DNA of 64,000 nucleotides from Klebsiella pneumoniae (GTDB lineage: Bacteria > Pseudomonadota > Gammaproteobacteria > Eutrophobiales > Eutrophobiaceae), in assembly GCA_945878555.1 (NCBI GenBank), contig CAMDWI010000011.1, forward strand, positions 58,441 to 122,440, written 5' to 3'. The translations under genes were made by a program, and so were the position numbers. Below the pieces are notes generated by a model. That model did no database searches and had not been told where the DNA came from. It was given only the letters and a program-made list of their open reading frames with translations. Within the stretch, counting starts at the first letter, position 1. Every line of letters starts with the position of its first letter. Below are positions 9,175 to 18,154 of the stretch, piece by piece.

Positions 9175-9510
9175 ATGTATATCACGATGGTAAAAAAGAT
9201 CCTGGCAGACGGTAGTCCTTGTCGCAAATGTCAGCAGGTCGTGGACAGGCTGACCGAGGCGGCGTTGCTAGACAAGATAGATAACGTCGTCATTGCTGAT
9301 GAGCGCGATGCCGGTAGTGAGGGTATGTTGCTGGCCGCAAAACATCAGGTCAGTCAGGCCCCGTTTTTTATCGTCCGCGACGACCAGGGTATTGAAACGG
9401 TTTACACAGTCTACTTCCGTTTCGTCAAGGAGGTATTCAACCGCACTGCCTCGGAGAGCGAGGCTGCTGCGGACATCATCGACAGTAGTCCGGATCTGGA
9501 TTATATCTGA
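9175..9510 (+). CDS. Thioredoxin/glutaredoxin-like protein paired with cysH
   Basis: 111 residues starting at the ATG at 9175, 7 bp after the cysH stop. It has a CxxC active site in SPCRKCQQ close to the N-terminus, followed by an alpha/beta pattern and a cis-Pro-like segment (QVSQAPFFIVRD), so it is a compact thioredoxin-fold protein. Tight coupling to cysH suggests it is the dedicated electron donor of APS reductase, resolving the thiosulfonate intermediate. That role is inference from position. There is no signal peptide, so it is cytoplasmic. Confidence 0.8.
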   Translation: MYITMVKKILADGSPCRKCQQVVDRLTEAALLDKIDNVVIADERDAGSEGMLLAAKHQVSQAPFFIVRDDQGIETVYTVYFRFVKEVFNRTASESEAAADIIDSSPDLDYI

Positions 9511-9530
9511 CCAGTAGTCAGCATGGTCCG

Positions 9531-9632
9531 GCAGACCGGTATGGCCGTTCAAGACACGCCGTAAATACATCCATGTAGGCTCGGGTGCCGCATCCCTGCG
9601 GCACACGGTCTTTCACGACCATACCGGTCTAC
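9531..9632 (-). repeat. Structured palindromic repeat, copy A
   Basis: About 100 bp. Outer arms GCAGACCGGTATGG (9531-9544) and CCATACCGGTCTAC close a large hairpin. Inside are the conserved core with a GTGCCGCA/TGCGGCAC stem-loop, a TACAT/ATGTA stem-loop and an inner AAGAC/GTCTT pairing. The core matches the copies at 10884, 16114 and 17361. It lies between convergent genes (the cysH partner and cysB), where it could also act as a bidirectional terminator. Confidence 0.85.
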
Positions 9633-9683
9633 CGTTAAAGTCTGATCGCTTTTTACAATTAGATAAACCGCCAGGATTTTTTT

Positions 9684-9715
9684 ACGGCGTGTCTTGAACA
9701 GCCATAACGGTCTGG
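9684..9715 (+). repeat. Half copy of the palindromic repeat
   Basis: ACGGCGTGTCTTGAACAG followed by CCATAACGGTCTGG matches the right half of the element (the GTGTCTTGA block plus one outer arm) with no left half next to it. It is 50 bp from copy A in the same convergent gap and probably a decayed or partial copy. Confidence 0.6.
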
Positions 9716-9768
9716 AGTCAACCAGACGGCAATGGCAAGATTTACAACATATACCTTAACAATCCCTA

Positions 9769-10752
<984 letters not shown>

Positions 10753-10883
10753 TCATAGATACTTTTATTATTAGCGCAAGTCAGATCAATTACTTTTAAG
10801 TATAGGAAATTCCGCTGAAAGTACAAGCGTCCATATCAAGCTGTACAAACGAACAAGAGTACAGCCTGCATATAAAGGCAGGT

Positions 10884-10995
10884 ATCAGCCGTCTGGCTAT
10901 AATTGTGAAAGACCGTTAGCCGCATGGATGCGGCGCTCGAGCGTACATGGATGTATTCACAGCGTGTCTTGAACGATTATAGCCAGACGGCTGAT
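10884..10995 (+). repeat. Structured palindromic repeat, copy B
   Basis: 112 bp. The outer arms CAGCCGTCTGGCTATAAT and ATTATAGCCAGACGGCTG are perfect complements. The core carries stem-loop GCCGCAT-gg-ATGCGGC, stem-loop TACAT-gg-ATGTA and the GTGTCTTGA block. It occupies the centre of the 375-bp gap between cysB and the ydcH-like gene. The rest of that gap (10744-10883 and 10996-11118) shows no gene and holds the cysB promoter region. Confidence 0.9.
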
Positions 10996-11118
10996 CTGGC
11001 AGGCAGTCCGGAACAGTTATTTTAGTATTGAAACTATACAGGCCAGATCAGAACAACGCGGGGGAAATGCCGGACACCCGTTGATGTTTGCGGGCGTCCG
11101 GCAAATCGGGACTTGTAC

Positions 11119-11343
11119 TCAGTGTGGCGAGTGACGATGGCTATCGATTAATGCCGCCATCCTGTCTTTCAGTAACAGCTTTTCCTTCTTCAGGGTTTCG
11201 AGTGAGAATTCATCAATCGACACTGGACGATGGTTCGCGTTGTCGACCTTGCGATTCAGCTGATCATGTTTGTTATACATCCGTCTGAAATCATCATTTT
11301 CTTTCAACAGATTATCGACAATCTCTTTTTCAAATTCAAACAT
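11119..11343 (-). CDS. YdcH/DUF465 family small coiled protein
   Basis: 74 residues. It is almost wholly alpha-helical and charged, with EFEKEIVDNLLKENDDFRRM followed by YNKHDQLNRKVDNA and the family-typical LKKEKLLLKDRMAALI. This is the DUF465 (YdcH-like) pattern of a short antiparallel coiled coil. The cellular role is not established. A purine-rich GGAGGTAACC sits just upstream of the ATG on the minus strand and supports the start. Confidence 0.85.
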   Translation of the reverse strand: MFEFEKEIVDNLLKENDDFRRMYNKHDQLNRKVDNANHRPVSIDEFSLETLKKEKLLLKDRMAALIDSHRHSPH

Positions 11344-11581
11344 ACAGGGTTACCTCCATTCTTGAAGATTAAAAATAAAGCGCTTCTATTTGCATGTTAT
11401 AACTTGCTGCAGAACTTGATAGATATAAGGAACGCTGTGGACCACCGGAACCGGTGTGTCCTGATGATTTTTTCTGCTAATGCCGATTTCAGATTTCAGT
11501 TTTATACACCTCCTGATTAAACCCTAGACCAGATTATTCTGCTGTGCAAGTCCGATCTTCTACTGCTGCAAAAACACTACA

Positions 11582-12847
11582 TCAGTGGAATCGTGACAAC
11601 AAATACGGTGCCAGATCGAGCGCCGTCTCTTTACCGCAAATCAGGTCGGTGATCAGACTTGCAGAGCCGGCGGCGAGTGTCCAGCCGAGGTGGCCATGAC
11701 CGGTGTTTAACAGCAGATTTTCAATCTCACAACCGCCCAGTATGGGCACCCCATCCGAGGTGTAAGGACGCAGACCTGACCATACCTGGACTGAGTCGCG
11801 TTCTACCTGACTGCCCACCTGCGGATAGATCTGTCCAAAAAACTTCAGCAACAGCTTGACCTTGTGTTCGTTGACAGAGGTATCGTATCCGGCCAGTTCC
11901 GCCTTGCCTGCTACACGCAAGCGCTGACCCAGCGGGGTAACTGCCACATGGCGCAATTCATCAATAACCGGCAGCACGGGCAATGTGGCTGATAATGAGG
12001 AAGTCGGGATGGTCAACGAATAACCTTTTACCGGGTAGACAGGCAAGGCCAGTCCGGCAGTCCGTGCCAGTCGGGGGCTAAAACTGCCTGCGGCGAGTAT
12101 ATACAGGTCGGCCTCAATATCGCCTTGCCGGGTAGATACTGCCGAGATCCGGTTCTTATCGCGGACAAGTCCGGTAAGCTCGGTGCCATACATAAAGCTT
12201 GCCCCGAAGCGGACAGCTGCCGCTGCAAGCTCCCGGCAATACAGATAGGCATCACCGGCCTCGTCCTCCGGGAAATATATACCACCTGCCAGTTTGTCCC
12301 GAATCGGAGACAGCGCGGGTTCCTGCCCGATGACACCTGCCTGATCCAGCACCTGATAGGGTAATTGTGTCAGGTCCGAGGCCTTCAACATCGCGAGTGC
12401 TGTATCCAGTGTGTAGCCTGAACGGTAGATCTTCATCGTGCCGCATGTGCTCTGATCATACTGGATACCCAGTTGCTGACGGGTCTCGCGCAATACCTGC
12501 AGACTGTAGAGGCCCAGTGCCGCATTCTTCAGCTGGTTACGTCTGAAGCTACTCATACCGGAATGTCGCAGAAAGGCGGTACCCCATCCGGTCAATGCAG
12601 GCAATTGTGAGAACTTCAGCAGGAATGGCGAATCTTCACGTCCGATCCACTTCAGTAGCTGTAAGGCAATTCCGGGGGTATTCCAGGGGGCAGCCTGACT
12701 GGGCGTCAGCATGCCACCGTTGGCAAAACTGGTTTCAAGACCCGGCCCTTCCCGGCGATCCAGTACCAGCACCTCGTGACCGGACTTGGCCAGAAAACAG
12801 GCCGTACTGATACCGGGCAGTCCTGCGCCAATTACAGCAATACGCAT
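11582..12847 (-). CDS. dadA: D-amino-acid dehydrogenase, FAD-dependent
   Basis: 421 residues, the DadA length. The N-terminal dinucleotide fold MRIAVIGAGLPGISTACFLA binds FAD, followed by ETSFANGGMLTPSQAAPW, a DadA signature, and a C-terminal LLNTGHGHLGWTLAAGSA that closes the FAD site. It oxidises D-amino acids (typically D-alanine) to keto acids at the membrane and passes electrons to quinone. The usual alanine racemase partner is not next to it. It is a single gene on the minus strand, divergent from tesB. Confidence 0.92.
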   Translation of the reverse strand: MRIAVIGAGLPGISTACFLAKSGHEVLVLDRREGPGLETSFANGGMLTPSQAAPWNTPGIALQLLKWIGREDSPFLLKFSQLPALTGWGTAFLRHSGMSSFRRNQLKNAALGLYSLQVLRETRQQLGIQYDQSTCGTMKIYRSGYTLDTALAMLKASDLTQLPYQVLDQAGVIGQEPALSPIRDKLAGGIYFPEDEAGDAYLYCRELAAAAVRFGASFMYGTELTGLVRDKNRISAVSTRQGDIEADLYILAAGSFSPRLARTAGLALPVYPVKGYSLTIPTSSLSATLPVLPVIDELRHVAVTPLGQRLRVAGKAELAGYDTSVNEHKVKLLLKFFGQIYPQVGSQVERDSVQVWSGLRPYTSDGVPILGGCEIENLLLNTGHGHLGWTLAAGSASLITDLICGKETALDLAPYLLSRFH

Positions 12848-12981
12848 AATTCAGATCCGGACCAATCTGGATGTCTGTCCCACTGTAGACATCCCGGTCG
12901 CTGTAGGTAACAAATTCGTATATTCACAATAACTATATTAACATGCGACGTACGCTTAACCTGGTTTTTTACCTGACATTT

Positions 12982-13851
12982 ATGCTCGATACACTTGATA
13001 AACTGGTGTCACTGCTCGATCTGGAACCACTCGCACCCGGCCGATACCAGGGCAACAGCTTCGACATCGGTACCGGCCGTGTCTACGGTGGCCAGGTGCT
13101 GGGGCAGGCGTTAAAGGCCGCGCAGATGACTGTCAGTGGCGGGAAATACATACATTCCTTGCACGCCTACTTCCTGCGTGAAGGCAACTTTAATCTGCCC
13201 ATTGAATATCGCGTTGATATCACCCGCGATGGTAAAAGTTTTGCCACCCGTACCATCACCGCCCTGCAATGCGACAATCCGATATTCATCACCATTACCT
13301 CATTCCAGATTACTGAAACAGGACTCGAATATCAGCAACCGATGCCGGACGTCCCGGCCCCGGATATGCTGCCTGACCTGCGTGAGCTGGCCGCCTCCGG
13401 TACCAATGGACCGGTCGACCGGCTCGAAAGCCTGCTCCGGTTGTCGACACCGTTTGATATCAAACCGATTAGCAATCGTTATACCGGGAATGCCCCGGAG
13501 AACAAGGTCCCCCGACTGGATGCCTGGATCCGCACCACGCATCAGTTACCGGACGAAATGGACCTGCATCGCGCCGTCCTTGCCTATATTTCCGATTACG
13601 GTCTGGTCAGGACCTCGCTGCTTCCACACCGAACCTGGCTGGAAAATCCTTCCTTGCAGCTGGCCAGTCTCGACCACGGCATGTGGTTTCACCGGCCGTT
13701 TCGCATGGATGAATGGCTGTTATACACTTGTGAACCGGTCACCACCGGCAGCGCCCGTGGACTGGCACGCGGCAGTTTTTATAATCAGAGCGGCCAGCTG
13801 GTTGCGACCACGATGCAGGAAGGCCTGCTCAGACTGCTCAAAAAGACCTGA
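12982..13851 (+). CDS. tesB: Acyl-CoA thioesterase II
   Basis: 289 residues from the ATG at 12982. An in-frame ATG at 12943 would add 13 hydrophobic residues not usual in TesB. It has a double hot-dog fold with YGGQVLGQALKAAQ in the first half and the catalytic-region ASLDHGMWFHRPFRMDEWLL in the second. It hydrolyses medium and long acyl-CoA thioesters in the cytoplasm. It stands alone between dadA and speE. Confidence 0.92.
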   Translation: MLDTLDKLVSLLDLEPLAPGRYQGNSFDIGTGRVYGGQVLGQALKAAQMTVSGGKYIHSLHAYFLREGNFNLPIEYRVDITRDGKSFATRTITALQCDNPIFITITSFQITETGLEYQQPMPDVPAPDMLPDLRELAASGTNGPVDRLESLLRLSTPFDIKPISNRYTGNAPENKVPRLDAWIRTTHQLPDEMDLHRAVLAYISDYGLVRTSLLPHRTWLENPSLQLASLDHGMWFHRPFRMDEWLLYTCEPVTTGSARGLARGSFYNQSGQLVATTMQEGLLRLLKKT

Positions 13852-14046
13852 TAAAGGGTGGTTTGAGGTCTACCGGGTCCAAATCCGGAGATGATGACTG
13901 ACAATCCGGTTACTGATTGTATATACTGCAACGCAATAACCCGATCCTTTTCTTCAGTTTGTCACGTTGGGCAAATAACATGGCTATGCTGACCCTGTCG
14001 TCAGGGATGTGTGGTGTTCCAGTTTCAAAAACTTTAATCCAGGGCA

Positions 14047-14913
14047 ATGAGAATGAATAACCGATTTGAAGAAACCTTATACGACGCACACAGACACGTA
14101 TTTAATGTCGAGGAAGTGTATTTCGAGCACAAGTCCGAGCACCAGCACATCATTATTTTCCACAACTCTAAATTCGGCCGCATCATGGCGCTGGATGGTG
14201 TTATCCAGACGACCGAAAAGGACGAGTTCATCTATCACGAGATGCTGACGCATGTGCCAATACTTGCGCATGGTGCAGTGAAAAATGTACTGATCATCGG
14301 CGGTGGTGACGGTGGTATCCTGCGTGAAGTGTTGCAACACAAGGGTGTCGAACGTGTCACCATGGTCGAGATCGACGGCGCTGTGGTTGATATGTGCAAG
14401 AAGTTCCTGCCCGGCCACTCTGCCGGTTCGTTCGACAGCCCGCGTCTGAATCTGGTCATTGCTGATGGCGCTGATTTTGTCCGTACTACAAAGGACAAGT
14501 TTGATGTCGTCATCGTTGATTCGACTGATCCGATAGGCCCCGGCGAAGTACTGTTCCGCTTTGATTTTTACCAGGCCTGCAAGAACCTGATGACACCGGG
14601 CGGCATCATTGTCACCCAGAACGGTGTGATCTTCTTCCAACCGGATGAAGTGAAGAACACCGCTCGTTGTTTCAGCAAGCTGTTTGCCGGCTGGACAGTC
14701 TATTCTGCCGCCGTCCCGACCTATATCGGTGGGGTGATGGGTTTTGGCTGGGGTACCGACAATGCGGAACTGAAACAGATCCCGCTGGAAACATTGCAGC
14801 AGCGTTATGCGGCCTCCGGCATCAAGACCCGTTACTACACACCGGAGATCCACAAGGCCAGCTTCGCACTGCCACAGTACGTGAATGAGCTGATTACCTC
14901 CGCGCTGAAATGA
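14047..14913 (+). CDS. speE: Spermidine synthase (polyamine aminopropyltransferase)
   Basis: 288 residues. It transfers the aminopropyl group of decarboxylated S-adenosylmethionine to putrescine. Family motifs are clear: the N-terminal beta domain ending in LDGVIQTTEKDEFIYHEML, the nucleotide loop GGGDGGILREVLQH, VEIDGAVVDM, the catalytic-site DSTDPIGPGE, and a C-terminal YYTPEIHKASFALP. Its stop overlaps the start of the decarboxylase gene (ATGA at 14910-14913), so putrescine and spermidine synthesis are translationally coupled. A second ATG at 14053 is a possible start. Confidence 0.95.
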   Translation: MRMNNRFEETLYDAHRHVFNVEEVYFEHKSEHQHIIIFHNSKFGRIMALDGVIQTTEKDEFIYHEMLTHVPILAHGAVKNVLIIGGGDGGILREVLQHKGVERVTMVEIDGAVVDMCKKFLPGHSAGSFDSPRLNLVIADGADFVRTTKDKFDVVIVDSTDPIGPGEVLFRFDFYQACKNLMTPGGIIVTQNGVIFFQPDEVKNTARCFSKLFAGWTVYSAAVPTYIGGVMGFGWGTDNAELKQIPLETLQQRYAASGIKTRYYTPEIHKASFALPQYVNELITSALK

Positions 14914-16082
14914 CACGACCGCTGGACATCGTCTGCCCGGTAGCCGGCTATGACTGGCCAGACCTGGTCAAGGAGTATGGCTCACCGTTGCTGGTGCTCG
15001 ACTGCGAGACGCTACGTAACCAGTATCGCCGTCTGAAACGGGCACTGCCGAACGTGGACCTGTACTTTGCTATCAAGGCACTGCCAAATGAAACGGTGAT
15101 CGCGACGCTGCACAAGGAAGGGTGTCATTACGATATTGCGACCCAGGGTGAGGTAAAACTGCTGGAAAAGAACGGTGTCCCGGCGACGATGACGATACAT
15201 ACGCATCCGATCAAACGGGATATTGATATCCGTTCGACCCTGCGTTTTGGATGCACCACTTTCGTGGTCGATAATGAATTCGAACTGGAAAAATTTGTCC
15301 GCTACAAGGAACGCGTAGGCCTGTTGTTACGCCTCAGCTTTCCGAATCCGGATGCCGTCGTTAACCTGTCAAAAAAGTTTGGCCTGTCTGTGGAAGATGC
15401 CCCGGCCTTTATTGACCGGGCCGAAGAGCTGGGTATCCATGTGAAGGGCCTCAGTTTCCATGTGGGTTCACAGTCACCGCATTCGCAGTCACATGTGGAT
15501 GCCATAAACCGATCGATCGAGATCATCACGGCCAGCCGCAGCAAACGCGACACCCCGATGAGCATACTCGACATCGGTGGCGGTTTTCCGATCAACTATG
15601 ATGGCAGCAGTATTGATATCGAAAAGTTCTGCGCGCCGATCAATGAGGCCTTGAAAGCGTTACCCAAAAATGTCCGGGTGATTGCCGAACCGGGTCGCTA
15701 TATCGCGGCACCTTCGATGACCTGTGTGACCTCGGTCATCGGCAAGGCGGTACGCGACGGTATCCCCTGGTATTACATGGATGACGGGGTCTACAATTCA
15801 TTCAGCGGTCAGATATTTGATCATGCTATATACCCGATTTTCACACTGAAAAAAGGTCCCACTCATCCGAGCGTACTGGCCGGACCGACCTGTGACAGTA
15901 TTGATGTTATTTCTGAAAATATCGACCTGCCGGATCTGTCCATCGGTGACCTGATCGTTGCGCCGATGATGGGTGCGTACACCAGTGCTACGGCAACCGA
16001 ATTCAATTCGTTGCCGCGGACCAATATTATTGCTGTCAATGTTGAGGAGACGGCGTCTCCGACGATTACCCGGATTAACTGA
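14910..16082 (+). CDS. Ornithine (or lysine/ornithine) decarboxylase, alanine-racemase fold
   Basis: 390 residues, PLP-dependent and of the eukaryotic-like group IV decarboxylases. The PLP lysine sits in YFAIKALPN. The phosphate and substrate motifs are HVGSQS, GGGFPINYD, EPGRYIAAPS and the C-terminal GPTCDSIDV with its catalytic cysteine. It produces putrescine (or cadaverine if lysine is used). Coupling to speE favours ornithine as substrate, but relatives accept both, so I leave the symbol empty. Confidence 0.92.
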   Translation: MTRPLDIVCPVAGYDWPDLVKEYGSPLLVLDCETLRNQYRRLKRALPNVDLYFAIKALPNETVIATLHKEGCHYDIATQGEVKLLEKNGVPATMTIHTHPIKRDIDIRSTLRFGCTTFVVDNEFELEKFVRYKERVGLLLRLSFPNPDAVVNLSKKFGLSVEDAPAFIDRAEELGIHVKGLSFHVGSQSPHSQSHVDAINRSIEIITASRSKRDTPMSILDIGGGFPINYDGSSIDIEKFCAPINEALKALPKNVRVIAEPGRYIAAPSMTCVTSVIGKAVRDGIPWYYMDDGVYNSFSGQIFDHAIYPIFTLKKGPTHPSVLAGPTCDSIDVISENIDLPDLSIGDLIVAPMMGAYTSATATEFNSLPRTNIIAVNVEETASPTITRIN

Positions 16083-16113
16083 ATCTGGTTTTTTGGCTCC
16101 GCCAGCCTGTGGC

Positions 16114-16223
16114 ATCAGCCGCCCGGTATGGTCGCTACAGACACGCCGTGAATACGTCCATGTAGGCTCGGGTGCCGCATCCATGCGGCACACGGTCTTG
16201 CGCAACCATACCGGGCGGCTGAT
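16114..16223 (-). repeat. Structured palindromic repeat, copy C
   Basis: 110 bp, in the same orientation as copy A and opposite to B and D. Outer arms CAGCCGCCCGGTATGG and CCATACCGGGCGGCTG pair perfectly. The core holds GTGCCGCAT-cc-ATGCGGCAC, a TCCATGTA-type loop and an AGAC/GTCT pairing. It lies between the decarboxylase and the APH-fold kinase, which are transcribed in the same direction, so it is not limited to convergent gaps. Confidence 0.9.
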
Positions 16224-16265
16224 ATTGTTGACGAATTTAATCGGTATTACATACATCGACTACAT

Positions 16266-17330
16266 ATGATTACGAATTCACAAGTAGCGTTGAACCCTGG
16301 CGGGGTACTGACCTTGTATGGTATTCAACCTGTGAGCATTACTTCACTCGACATTGGCCTGATTAACCGTACCTGGCTGGTCACTGATACACATCACAAA
16401 TACATACTGCAACAGGTTAACCCGATGTTCAGCCCTACGGTCCATCAGGACATCGACGCGGTTACCTCATTCCTGTTTAATCAGGGCGTGGTTACGCCAC
16501 GACTGATCCACACACTGGATCATCAGCTTTACTGCGAGCAGGATAATCGCATCTGGAGGATGTTTGATTATATAGACGGTTATACCGTCAATAGCGTCGA
16601 GAAACCTGCCATAGCCTTTGAGGCAGGTGCGTTACTGGCGCGCTTTCATACCGGGTTACACGACATGCCATACACATTCCAGCAGCAACGCACCGGCGTT
16701 CATGACACGACACGACATTTACAGGTATTACGCACTGCACTGGAAAACCGGCAGGATCATATACGCTACCGTGACATCCAGCCACTCGCGGCGGAGATAC
16801 TCGAAACGGCCTCTCGCCTGCCCGTCTTGCCTGACACCGGGCTACGCAAGGTCCATGGCGACCCGAAGATTAATAACTTCCTGCTCGACAGGCAAACAGG
16901 CCGGGGCATCTGCCTGCTCGACTTTGACACACTGGGCAATATGGCATGGGCGCTGGAGATGGGTGATGCGATGCGTTCCTGGTGTAATCCGGTCGGCGAA
17001 AACAGCACCGACACATTTTTTTCGATGGAGAACTACGGTGCCGGCTTGCAGGGTTATATGTCGTGTGCACCGTCGTTTATCAGCGATGCCGAGTGGGCCT
17101 CGATCCTGCCTGCGACACAGATCATCTATGTCGAACTCGCTGCCCGTTTCTGCGCCGATGCATTAAATGAAGATTATTTCAGCTGGGACAGCAATCGCTT
17201 CGCCAGCCACAGTGAACACAGCCAGATGCGCGCCATCAGTCAATTCAATGCCTACAAATCATTGAAAGCTCAGATACAGGACGTAGCACGGGTGGAATCA
17301 CATCTGGCAGATTGTATTTGCTGCCACTGA
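16266..17330 (+). CDS. APH-family small-molecule phosphotransferase
   Basis: 354 residues with the aminoglycoside-phosphotransferase/choline-kinase fold. The catalytic loop is VHGDPKINNFLLD and the metal-binding motif is LLDFDTLGNMAW, followed by MGDAMRSWCNP. The N-terminal lobe contains the nucleotide segment INRTWLVTDTHHKYILQQVN. Relatives phosphorylate sugars (N-acetylhexosamine 1-kinase), choline or homoserine. The substrate here cannot be told from sequence or neighbours. No signal peptide, so cytoplasmic. Confidence 0.8.
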   Translation: MITNSQVALNPGGVLTLYGIQPVSITSLDIGLINRTWLVTDTHHKYILQQVNPMFSPTVHQDIDAVTSFLFNQGVVTPRLIHTLDHQLYCEQDNRIWRMFDYIDGYTVNSVEKPAIAFEAGALLARFHTGLHDMPYTFQQQRTGVHDTTRHLQVLRTALENRQDHIRYRDIQPLAAEILETASRLPVLPDTGLRKVHGDPKINNFLLDRQTGRGICLLDFDTLGNMAWALEMGDAMRSWCNPVGENSTDTFFSMENYGAGLQGYMSCAPSFISDAEWASILPATQIIYVELAARFCADALNEDYFSWDSNRFASHSEHSQMRAISQFNAYKSLKAQIQDVARVESHLADCICCH

Positions 17331-17360
17331 ATAATTTTCAGTCTACCAACACAAGTCGGC

Positions 17361-17557
17361 ATCAGTCGTCTGGTTATAATCGTGAGAGACCGTTAGCCGC
17401 ATGGGCAAACGGCGGGTTAAGGAGCCGTTTGCGCCGTTACACGGATGTAACGGCTGGACTTTCGAGCAGAGCGGGACGCGCAGCGATGAAAGCGGCGCTC
17501 GAGCGTACATGGATGTATTCACAGCGTGTCTTGAGCGGTTATAACCAGACGACTGAT
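17361..17557 (+). repeat. Structured palindromic repeat, copy D, with internal insertion
   Basis: 197 bp. Outer arms CAGTCGTCTGGTTATAAT (left) and TTATAACCAGACGACTG (right) match copy B except at two positions, and both are changed on both arms. About 85 bp (roughly 17405-17490) is inserted in the inner stem-loop. The insert itself holds two hairpins, GCAAACGGC/GCCGTTTGC and GCCGTTACA/TGTAACGGC. It lies between convergent genes; the 341-bp gap holds only this copy and the half copy at 17601. Confidence 0.88.
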
Positions 17558-17600
17558 GTTGCCGGGATCCCGACCATTATTTAATTGAAACAAATACAAT

Positions 17601-17632
17601 GTGTCTTGAACGAGCATAACCAGACGGCTGAT
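17601..17632 (+). repeat. Half copy of the palindromic repeat, copy E
   Basis: GTGTCTTGAACGAGCATAAC followed by CAGACGGCTGAT matches the right end of copies B and D. No left half or core is present. It is 44 bp beyond copy D in the same gap and likely a remnant. Confidence 0.7.
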
Positions 17633-17671
17633 CTTTCGGAGAATCCGAATAGTATACCAATCAATAACTGA

Positions 17672-18154
17672 TCATACACCCTTCAACCACTCGTCCAGAA
17701 TCTCCTGCGTCAGTTTGCCACTGATACCGATACGGCTGGAATCCGTATCATAGATATAATTGCGCGGCAGCTCGCCGAACCACTCCGGGTCGATACTGTA
17801 GCGCAGTTTTTCGATGTTCGGATCGGCAAACAACCAGGAATCAATGTCACCCAGACCATGAGAGTCCAGCATCGCGCTGATTTCCTTCTGCTTGCTGATA
17901 TCATCCGTCGATATCATCACCACATTGGCGTCCGGATGTGCCTTTTTCAGTTCGCCCAGCAAGGCCATCTCTTCATGGCAGGGGAAACAGCTGATCTCCC
18001 ACATAACCATCAGGAACGATTTACCTGCGTATTGCTGTTCAATCTGTTTCAGACTGTCTGCCCTGAAGGCCTTGTGATCTGCACTGACGGGTGCGGACAG
18101 GATCAGACTGCTACTTAAAAAGAGCGACAGACACAATTTCATTACGGTCTTCAC
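17672..18154 (-). CDS. TlpA-like periplasmic thioredoxin
   Basis: 160 residues. A signal peptide (MKLCLSLFLSSSLILSAPVSA) is followed by a thioredoxin fold with active site CFPC in MWEISCFPCHEEMALL and a cis-Pro-like ELPRNYIYD. The start is probably the GTG at 18154, which overlaps the stop of the upstream gene and has AGGGGGT seven bases before it; an ATG at 18142 is the alternative. TlpA-type proteins reduce periplasmic disulfides, for example in cytochrome c or copper-protein maturation. It is the last gene of the minus-strand metal cluster. Confidence 0.85.
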   Translation of the reverse strand: MKTVMKLCLSLFLSSSLILSAPVSADHKAFRADSLKQIEQQYAGKSFLMVMWEISCFPCHEEMALLGELKKAHPDANVVMISTDDISKQKEISAMLDSHGLGDIDSWLFADPNIEKLRYSIDPEWFGELPRNYIYDTDSSRIGISGKLTQEILDEWLKGV

